A DNA stretch of 15,352 bases from Clostridiales bacterium (GTDB lineage: Bacteria > Bacillota > Clostridia > Saccharofermentanales > Saccharofermentanaceae), in NCBI GenBank assembly GCA_017612755.1, contig JAGAFH010000147.1, forward strand, positions 1-15,352, read 5' to 3'. Numbering within the stretch: position 1 is the stretch's first letter; each line of letters opens with the position of its first letter. The notes under the pieces are model-generated. The model saw nothing but the letters and a program-made list of their open reading frames with translations, was not told where the DNA came from and ran no database searches. A program made the position numbers and the translations under genes. Below are positions 8,456 through 14,144 of this stretch, one piece after another.

Positions 8456-9864
8456 CAGATGTTCTCGATAAATGCCTTATATGCCAGATATGTATAGTAA
8501 AGGTCGATCTTGGAGATCATCTCGTACGGAGCATGCATGGACCAGACAGGTACGCCTGCATCGATAACGCTCATGCCGAACTTGGCCATATATGCGGAGA
8601 TAGTTCCGCCGCCGCCTGCATCAACCTTACCAAGTTCGCCTGTCTGCCAGGGGATGGAATTTTTCTCGAAGATACCTGTGATCTCAGCTACGAAATCGCC
8701 GGTGGCTTCATTCGTACCTGACTTGCCTCTGGCGCCTACATACTTCTCCAGCTTTAAGCCGTGGGACATATAAGCGGAATTCTTCGGATCTGATACTGAA
8801 GAATACTTGGGATCATAAGCATTTGATACGTCTGTAGACAGCATCTTTGAAGCAGCGATCACCTTTCTGAACTTAAGGATATCCACACTTCCGTCGCCTG
8901 TCTTTGCCAAGATCTCCATAAGGAAGTTCTCATAAAGGACTGACTGGGCGCCGGAGTTGGCATAAGATCCGATCTCCTCCTTGTCGGTCAGCATGCAGAT
9001 ACATGTCTTGTTGGGCTTTTCCTGGGCGAAGGTCGCCATAAGGGCGGGATAAGCGCAGACTCTGTCGTCATGGCCGTAACCTGCGATAAATGCACGGTCA
9101 AAACCCACGTCCCTTGCCTTTGCTGCAGGAACGATCTCCAGTTCTCCGGTAACGAAATCCTTTTCGCAGATTCCGTAGTTGTCGTTTAAGTACTTAAGGA
9201 TAAATGCCTTATAAGGTTCCTTCTCGTTTTCCTTGCCCTTGGCCTTTAAAGGCATGCCGCCGATAACAACATTTAAGTCCTCCCCGGGAATGAACTCATT
9301 AGCAGTCTTTTTCATCTGCTCGTTTCCGAGGTGAGGAAGAAGGTCTGTGATGTAGAAAATGGGATCATCTTCCTTTTCGCCTACTGTTATCTCATGCTTT
9401 ACACCGTCTGTGGTATAGATAACGCCGTGGATTGCAAGAGGGATAGTGGTCCACTGGTACTTCTTGATTCCGCCGTAGTAGTGGGTCTTGAAGTAGACTG
9501 CCTCCGTATCCTCATAGATGGGATTGGGCTTAAGGTCGAGCCTGGGTGAATCAACATGGGCTCCGAGGATATTAAATCCGTCAGTAAGAGGCCTCTTTCC
9601 GACTACTGCAAGGACAAGCCCCTTATCCTTTATGGACTGGTATACCTTATCACCGGCCTTAAGGGACTTTTTCTTTGAGATATCCTTGAAACCGATATCC
9701 TCTGCCGCCTCAATGGCGTTCTTAACGAACTCTCTTTCCGTCTTGGAGATATCAAGGAAGGTCTTGTACTCCTCTGCAAAGTTCATGCAGGCTTCAAGCT
9801 CATCCTTGCCGATATCCTTATAAAGATTGTTATACTCTGCAAACAGCTTCTTCTCTTTTGCCAT
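8455..9864 (-). CDS. M18-family aminopeptidase
   Basis: This is a cytoplasmic zinc aminopeptidase of family M18 (the aspartyl aminopeptidase / aminopeptidase I group), which removes N-terminal residues from peptides. Putative metal and catalytic residues in the 469-residue protein are H103 in GAHVDSPRL, D266 in GYGHDDRVCAY, E296 and E297 in TDKEEIGS, D345 in STDVSNAYD and H444 in WSMHAPYE. The glycine-rich DAGGGGT (415-421) and the length fit the clostridial branch of M18. No signal peptide is present. AAGGAG (9875-9880) stands ten bases before the ATG. It is the first gene of the six-gene unit; its promoter must lie in the 86-base divergent gap, where I could not find a convincing minus-strand pair. 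Preference for acidic residues is a family property and not shown by the sequence. Confidence 0.93.
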   Translation of the reverse strand: MAKEKKLFAEYNNLYKDIGKDELEACMNFAEEYKTFLDISKTEREFVKNAIEAAEDIGFKDISKKKSLKAGDKVYQSIKDKGLVLAVVGKRPLTDGFNILGAHVDSPRLDLKPNPIYEDTEAVYFKTHYYGGIKKYQWTTIPLAIHGVIYTTDGVKHEITVGEKEDDPIFYITDLLPHLGNEQMKKTANEFIPGEDLNVVIGGMPLKAKGKENEKEPYKAFILKYLNDNYGICEKDFVTGELEIVPAAKARDVGFDRAFIAGYGHDDRVCAYPALMATFAQEKPNKTCICMLTDKEEIGSYANSGAQSVLYENFLMEILAKTGDGSVDILKFRKVIAASKMLSTDVSNAYDPKYSSVSDPKNSAYMSHGLKLEKYVGARGKSGTNEATGDFVAEITGIFEKNSIPWQTGELGKVDAGGGGTISAYMAKFGMSVIDAGVPVWSMHAPYEMISKIDLYYTYLAYKAFIENI

Positions 9865-9878
9865 ACTGGTGAAACTCC

Positions 9879-9907
9879 TTTATATATTATTTTTACTCCA
9901 ATATGAT
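9879..9907 (+). promoter_or_regulatory. Possible promoter for the PHP-domain phosphatase gene
   Basis: TTTATA (9879-9884), a 17-base spacer and TATGAT (9902-9907) make a plausible sigma-A promoter reading rightward, which would give a leader of roughly 37 bases before the ATG at 9951. The -35 half overlaps the ribosome site of the divergent aminopeptidase gene. The region is very AT-rich, so chance matches are easy. Confidence 0.35.
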
Positions 9908-9912
9908 ATCAT
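9903..9912. repeat. Perfect 10-base palindrome in the divergent gap
   Basis: ATGATATCAT is a perfect inverted repeat lying between the divergent aminopeptidase and phosphatase genes, overlapping the putative -10 box of the latter. A second TATCA at 9916-9920 pairs with TGATA at 9904-9908. It could be a repressor site, but such palindromes arise by chance in AT-rich DNA. Confidence 0.25.
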
Positions 9913-9950
9913 TATTATCAGAAAATAAGTAATAAAGGATGGGGATTTTT

Positions 9951-10766
9951 ATGTTCGCCGACACACATAATCACACATGTCACTTCTCCCCTGATGCGGA
10001 GATGACTATAGATGAGCTGATATCCTCTGCAGCAGACAGAAAGATAGGCATTGTCGGCATTACTGAGCACTATGAATATGATAATCCCGACCCTGCCGAT
10101 ATCATTGGTACCTTTGATCTTGAAGAATACGGCAAAGCTTTTGAGGAATGGAAGAAAAAAGCCGGTGATATCATCCTTCTTAAGGGCATAGAGTTCGGTT
10201 ATCAGACCCACACGGCTGAGATCATAGATAAGATCTCTTCCGAAAACAGCTTTGACCAGGTGATATTAAGCAACCACCTGTTCCGGGGACTGGACGTTTA
10301 CTTTTCCAAGGAATGTTATCTCGTGGACCGTATTACCCGCCATAAGGAATATATCGGCAAGATGGCTGAGATGGCTGACAAGTGCCGGAACTACGATATC
10401 ATCGGCCACTATGACTACGTAAACAGGTTTAATCCCGTTAAGGAAGAGACCGTCTTTTATGAGGACTGCAAAAAAGAATTCGACGATCTGTTTGAAGTAA
10501 TGATATCCAAAGAAAAAGCCCTGGAGATCAACACACGATCCATAGAATCACAGATCAGGCGCTTCTCCCCTTATATCATGCCGGATAAGGCTGTCTTGAA
10601 AAGATATCTGGATATGGGCGGAAAACTCATCTCCCTTGGATCTGACTCCCATTCATCTGAGACATTGGGAATCCACTTCAGGAAGACCTGTGAATATCTG
10701 AAGATGAACGGTGTAAACGAAGTCGTTTATTTCAAGGACAGAAAGCCCCTTCTTCTGACTATCTGA
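9951..10766 (+). CDS. PHP-domain phosphatase, histidinol-phosphatase HisJ family
   Basis: This is the only plus-strand gene. The PHP domain uses a cluster of metal-binding His, Asp and Glu residues to hydrolyse phosphate esters; the HisJ family includes histidinol-phosphate phosphatase, which makes histidinol. The motifs appear in the expected order: DTHNHTCHFSPD at the N-terminus, ITEHYEY, KGIEFGYQ, LSNHLF, IIGHYDY, and GSDSHSSE near the C-terminus. Length (271 residues from the start used) matches the family. An in-frame ATG at 9939 is immediately preceded by AAAGG with no spacer, while GGGGA (9941-9945) is five bases before the ATG at 9951, so the latter is chosen. No other histidine genes are nearby, so a different phosphoester substrate remains possible. 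Its TGA abuts the stop of the opposing lipoprotein gene, leaving no space for a terminator. Confidence 0.85.
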   Translation: MFADTHNHTCHFSPDAEMTIDELISSAADRKIGIVGITEHYEYDNPDPADIIGTFDLEEYGKAFEEWKKKAGDIILLKGIEFGYQTHTAEIIDKISSENSFDQVILSNHLFRGLDVYFSKECYLVDRITRHKEYIGKMAEMADKCRNYDIIGHYDYVNRFNPVKEETVFYEDCKKEFDDLFEVMISKEKALEINTRSIESQIRRFSPYIMPDKAVLKRYLDMGGKLISLGSDSHSSETLGIHFRKTCEYLKMNGVNEVVYFKDRKPLLLTI

Positions 10767-11303
10767 TCAGGCTGCAAACTCCGCGTCAGCATTCTGAAGT
10801 TCGTAGATATACCAGGAATTCTCATACTTATATGTGATAACGTAAACGTCCGTAGATACATAATCCTTGTCTTCGATAAAGTATACCCTGAGCTTAACGA
10901 TATCCATCTCAGTGATCAGTGATTCATCCAGTTCGTGGAAGAATGCGATATTCTCGCGCATGATAGCTTCGTCATATCCGTTTTCTTCAGTATATTCGTT
11001 ATAGGCAGTATACTGGGTCCCGTAGTATTTATAGTTGGGATCTGTGATCCCGGTATATTCTGCGAACGGATCATTTCCCGCCTCGATAAGATCATCATAG
11101 AGTCCTTCGGGATAACAGGCATAAAACAGCGTTTCATCTTCAGAGAATATGGACTGGATAAAACCCCTGGCAACATTTGATGAGGACATATGTACATCAT
11201 TTACGGTAACGGGGTCATCTATCTTAACGCCGTTTGCACATGAGACCAAGGAAGTGAGTAATACTCCTGCCAATATAATAACGGAACAGATCTTCTTAAT
11301 CAT
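10767..11303 (-). CDS. Putative lipoprotein of unknown function
   Basis: I do not recognise this 178-residue protein. It has a clear lipoprotein signal: basic MIKK, a hydrophobic core and a lipobox LVSC with the lipidated cysteine at residue 22. The mature part should therefore be anchored outside the membrane. It is acidic and rich in tyrosine, with alternating charged and aromatic residues towards the C-terminus (VYVITYKYENSWYIYEL), which suggests beta strands, perhaps a small NTF2-like or beta-sandwich fold; this is a guess. The ATG overlaps the rarA stop as ATGA, with AAGGAG seven bases upstream inside rarA, so the two genes are co-transcribed and probably translationally coupled. Its own stop is adjacent to the stop of the convergent phosphatase gene. 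Confidence 0.85.
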   Translation of the reverse strand: MIKKICSVIILAGVLLTSLVSCANGVKIDDPVTVNDVHMSSSNVARGFIQSIFSEDETLFYACYPEGLYDDLIEAGNDPFAEYTGITDPNYKYYGTQYTAYNEYTEENGYDEAIMRENIAFFHELDESLITEMDIVKLRVYFIEDKDYVSTDVYVITYKYENSWYIYELQNADAEFAA

Positions 11304-12610
11304 TTATCTTCTCCTTCAGTGAGCTTTTTTACAAAGTCCAGATATTCGGTGATCTTTTTCTCATAGCCTATATCCGTAGGTTCATAATAGACCACATCCT
11401 TCACTTTATCAGGCATATACTGCTGATATGTGATGTGGTGGGGAAAATCGTGGGGATACTTGTATCCCACCGAATACCCCAGGTCTTCCATTCCCTTTGC
11501 CGGAGCATTTCTAAGGTGCATGGGAACAGATCCCGTATCTTTGGATCTTACATCTGCCAGGGCCTTATCGACCGCCAGATATGATGCGTTTGACTTAGGT
11601 GATGAAGCAACTGCTATTGCAGCTTCCGCCAGAGGTATCCGGGCCTCGGGCATTCCTACAGCTGCAGCGCACTGGTATGCGGCCACAGCGATCAGAAGAG
11701 CATTGGGATTTGCAAGTCCCACGTCTTCCGAGGCACAGATCATTATCCGTCTTGCGAGAAATTCAATATCCTCTCCCGCTTCCAGAGCCCTTGAAAGGTA
11801 AAGGACTGCCGCATTGGGATCAGATCCTCTCATGGACTTGATCATGGCGCTTATGTTGTCATAATGGTTCTCTCCGTCCTTATCAAAGAGGACAGTCCTC
11901 TTCTGCATGCAGTCGGAGATGATCTCATCTGTTATATTGATAGACCCGTCAGAGGAAGGTGCAGTAGTGATAACAGCAAGTTCCAGGGCCTTAAGGGCAT
12001 TTCTTCCGTCTCCTCCTGCAAGACCTGCGATCTTTCTTAATGTGTCATCCGAGATCTTAACATCAGTTTTACCGTATCCTCTCTCTTCATCCGAAAGAGC
12101 ATTTTTCAGTATCCGAACAACATCATCCTCCGTAAGGGAATGAAGCTGAAGTACGGTGGAACGGGATACGAGAGCCTTATTCACCTCGAAAAAAGGATTC
12201 TCTGTAGTAGCCCCGATAAGGATAACGGTACCATCCTCCACAAAAGGAAGAAGGGCATCCTGCTGAAGCTTATTGAACCTGTGGATCTCGTCGATAAAGA
12301 GGACCGTCCTTCTGCCTTCGGACAGGATGGGGTTAGTTGCATCGGCTATGACGTTCTTGATATCTGACACACCTGCGGTTACCGCGTTTAATGTCTCGAA
12401 TCTTGAAGAAGTGGAATTGGCTACGACTCTGGCAAGGGCAGTCTTTCCTGTTCCCGGAGGACCGAAAAGGATGATCGAGGACAGACGGTCTGCCTCGATC
12501 ATCCTTCTTAACATCTTTCCTTTTCCGATAATATGCTCCTGACCGACATACTCCGATAATGTTCTCGGAGCCATACGGAATGCCAGGGGTCTTCTATTAT
12601 CGTCAGTCAT
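11300..12610 (-). CDS. rarA: RarA (MgsA), replication-associated recombination AAA+ ATPase
   Basis: This cytoplasmic AAA+ ATPase, related to clamp-loader subunits, acts at stalled replication forks in genome maintenance. The 436-residue protein carries Walker A GPPGTGKT (50-57), Walker B VLFIDE (103-108) followed by [12 protein letters not shown], sensor-1 [14 protein letters not shown] (131-144) and a likely arginine finger R150 in LVSRST. A C-terminal region of the MgsA type follows ([17 protein letters not shown] and [10 protein letters not shown]). Length is normal for the family. The ATG at 12610 lacks a recognisable ribosome site: the upstream bases read TTAAGTAATG. It lies 27 bases after the stop of a truncated small ORF, and the promoter at 12889-12917 is the nearest one visible. 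The lipoprotein gene follows with a four-base overlap. Confidence 0.95.
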   Translation of the reverse strand: MTDDNRRPLAFRMAPRTLSEYVGQEHIIGKGKMLRRMIEADRLSSIILFGPPGTGKTALARVVANSTSSRFETLNAVTAGVSDIKNVIADATNPILSEGRRTVLFIDEIHRFNKLQQDALLPFVEDGTVILIGATTENPFFEVNKALVSRSTVLQLHSLTEDDVVRILKNALSDEERGYGKTDVKISDDTLRKIAGLAGGDGRNALKALELAVITTAPSSDGSINITDEIISDCMQKRTVLFDKDGENHYDNISAMIKSMRGSDPNAAVLYLSRALEAGEDIEFLARRIMICASEDVGLANPNALLIAVAAYQCAAAVGMPEARIPLAEAAIAVASSPKSNASYLAVDKALADVRSKDTGSVPMHLRNAPAKGMEDLGYSVGYKYPHDFPHHITYQQYMPDKVKDVVYYEPTDIGYEKKITEYLDFVKKLTEGEDK

Positions 12611-12637
12611 TACTTAAGGTCAGGATAGATAGGGTAC

Positions 12638-12814
12638 TTAGCTGTAAGATCCCTTTACCAACTTGGGATCTTTGTTGTCAGGAACGATACAAAGAAGCGG
12701 CTTTATGCCGGTCTCATCAAAGAAATTCTTGTACAGTGCAAACTTGTCAAGATCCATGGTGGGACAGATATCTTCAAGCCTGACAACTATAGGATAATTA
12801 ACCTTTCTACGCAT
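12638..12814 (-). pseudogene. Truncated polysaccharide-deacetylase-like (DUF2334-type) gene remnant
   Basis: The ATG at 12814, eight bases after AAAGGA (12823-12828), opens a 58-residue frame beginning MRRKVNYPIVVRLEDICPTM. It includes VRLEDICPTMDLDKF and GIKPLLCIVPDNKDPKL, which resemble the first strands of polysaccharide-deacetylase-like proteins of the DUF2334 kind, normally over 200 residues. The frame stops at TAA (12640-12638), soon after the PDNKDPKL motif. In another frame the bases just before rarA read DLTAKYPIYPDLK and end in TAA (12617-12615), four bases before the rarA ATG; this looks like a displaced C-terminus. The simplest reading is a gene that lost its middle in an internal deletion. 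The frame also extends upstream to a TTG at 12862, but the ATG has the better ribosome site. A functional small protein cannot be ruled out. Family assignment is from memory of motifs. Confidence 0.55.
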
Positions 12815-12830
12815 TTCCCCTATCCTTTCC

Positions 12831-12846
12831 GTTTTACCCCTAAAAC
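12831..12846. repeat. Inverted repeat in the rarA-unit leader
   Basis: Read on the minus strand, GTTTTA-GGGG-TAAAAC is a perfect six-base inverted repeat with a four-base loop, in the leader upstream of the truncated ORF and its ribosome site. With mostly A-T pairs the hairpin would be weak and no U-tract follows, so it is not a terminator. It may be a protein-binding site or chance. Confidence 0.3.
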
Positions 12847-12888
12847 AGCTTTTGCGATGCAAGGTAATATTTAACCAAAGTTACATAT

Positions 12889-12917
12889 ATTTTATGATAT
12901 TTTGGCTATTATGGCAA
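12889..12917 (-). promoter_or_regulatory. Sigma-A promoter for the remnant-rarA-lipoprotein unit
   Basis: On the minus strand TTGCCA (12912-12917; five of six to consensus), an exact 17-base spacer, and TAAAAT (12889-12894; five of six) form a strong promoter candidate. The -35 box begins three bases after the stop codon of the J-domain gene. Transcription would start near 12882, giving about 68 bases before the truncated ORF and about 270 before rarA. No terminator hairpin is visible between the J-domain gene and this promoter. Confidence 0.65.
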
Positions 12918-12919
12918 CT

Positions 12920-14131
12920 TTACGGGCTTGTTGTTTCCGAATCCTCCGGTGTCCAATCTTCCCAGATTTCCTCCATTTCTTTATGATAGCTCTTCATTTT
13001 AAAATCTATATCCCTGCCTTCTTCGGTATTCAGGTCAGGAGAATAACTGAGCTCATACAAAAGGATCTGCATTTTCTTTTTCAAAAGAGAACTATATTCT
13101 GCTTCTACTTCAGGATCATCGGCATCTTCGATATCGTACTTTTCAAAGAAAACCCTGCATTCATCCAAAAATTCCTCATAGTCTGCCAAAATCGTTTCAA
13201 TATCCGCATTTTCCGCATTTATGACCGTCATGACCGGTACCGGCAGCTCCATTTGGCTGACATCGATCGTGGGTGGCATAAACTCCGGTTGCGTGGATTG
13301 AGTATGCATATGGCTAAAAAGTTTGAGAATGAACATTATGGCAACCAGAATTCCCAGTCCCCAACCGGATGCCGATCGATTATTACTTTTCGAATATTTA
13401 CCGGATTTTTTTGCCTCCTCCAAACCGACATTAGCCATAAATGCGTCTTTGGATGTTGATGACACGGCAGCTTTTAACAATTTGGGATATTCCGATCTGA
13501 GCGGAGAATCAAGGCCGGATCCAAGAATCTTTTTAACATCGCCTTCCAGATAAGACCTGATATCGGGATCGGGGCAGGATTTGCCGAGGATCTCGGACAG
13601 GCGTTTTATAAATTCGGGATAACGCATAGCCTGTTCATACTTTTCATTGTCACGCAATGCAAGAAACGACTCGACTTTGATAACAGGCTTACCGTATATC
13701 ACGATGTTGCTGTCCGGAAGTTTTTCAACAAGTTCCATGATTTCGGAAAAATACTCGCGGTCGCGTTCCGCATCCTCTTCCCTTCCAAAAACAAAAGCTC
13801 CGCTTTCTTTCTCCGCCTCATCAAGCAGGTTGTCGAAAAGAATCTGCTCTTCGTCCTCTTCCTTGGAAAGCCCTGCAAATTCCGAGCCTCCGAATCCGGT
13901 CAGATCCGTTTTGAAAGTGGAAACAGTTTCTGTTCCATTGGTCTTCGTACCCGCATTCAGGAATTTACTTAAAAATGTGTATGCGTCATGGATCTTTCTC
14001 CATTCTTCGGGATTCTCTTCCGGATGATACTGTTTTATGAGCGACGCATATGCTTTTTTAACTTCCTTGATATCGGAACCCGGTTCTATGCCAAGTATGC
14101 GATAGGCCTCATTAAGATTAAAACAGGCCAC
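12920..14131 (-). CDS. Membrane-anchored J-domain protein (Hsp70 co-chaperone)
   Basis: This 403-residue protein starts with a J domain (about residues 6-58: AYRILGIEPG, then KKAYASLIKQYHPEENPEEW, then IHDAYTFLSKFL). J domains stimulate the ATPase of an Hsp70 partner through an HPD motif; here residues 36-38 read HPE. A variable acidic and serine-rich region follows, then one hydrophobic segment at about 257-274 (WGLGILVAIMFILKLF), then a C-terminal region of about 130 acidic, probably helical residues. The J domain should face the cytoplasm with the Hsp70. The start is GTG at 14131, immediately after the Hsp70 stop and eight bases after GGAGG (14140-14144). Roughly half its arginine codons are CGN by hand count, unlike murD at about one in ten. 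The membrane-anchored J protein beside a dedicated Hsp70 recalls E. coli DjlC/HscC in layout; homology to those is not claimed. Confidence 0.85.
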   Translation of the reverse strand: MACFNLNEAYRILGIEPGSDIKEVKKAYASLIKQYHPEENPEEWRKIHDAYTFLSKFLNAGTKTNGTETVSTFKTDLTGFGGSEFAGLSKEEDEEQILFDNLLDEAEKESGAFVFGREEDAERDREYFSEIMELVEKLPDSNIVIYGKPVIKVESFLALRDNEKYEQAMRYPEFIKRLSEILGKSCPDPDIRSYLEGDVKKILGSGLDSPLRSEYPKLLKAAVSSTSKDAFMANVGLEEAKKSGKYSKSNNRSASGWGLGILVAIMFILKLFSHMHTQSTQPEFMPPTIDVSQMELPVPVMTVINAENADIETILADYEEFLDECRVFFEKYDIEDADDPEVEAEYSSLLKKKMQILLYELSYSPDLNTEEGRDIDFKMKSYHKEMEEIWEDWTPEDSETTSP

Positions 14132-14144
14132 TTATTCATCCTCC
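14132..14144 (-). promoter_or_regulatory. Ribosome binding site supporting the GTG start of the J-domain gene
   Basis: GGAGG at 14140-14144 lies within the last codons of the Hsp70 gene, followed by eight bases (ATGAATAA, containing the Hsp70 stop) and GTG at 14131. The ATG inside the spacer is in a different frame and is too close to the motif, so GTG is the start that fits. Confidence 0.65.

Noticed and set aside
12815..12862. TTG start at 12862 for the truncated ORF
   Set aside because: The ATG at 12814 has AAAGGA at eight bases and begins the recognisable motif region; the extra 16 residues overlap the inverted repeat and look like leader.
12902..13459. Plus-strand open frame of 185 codons opposite the J-domain gene
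   Set aside because: It is a shadow of the J-domain coding sequence; its phenylalanine-rich translation reflects antisense of acidic and lysine codons.
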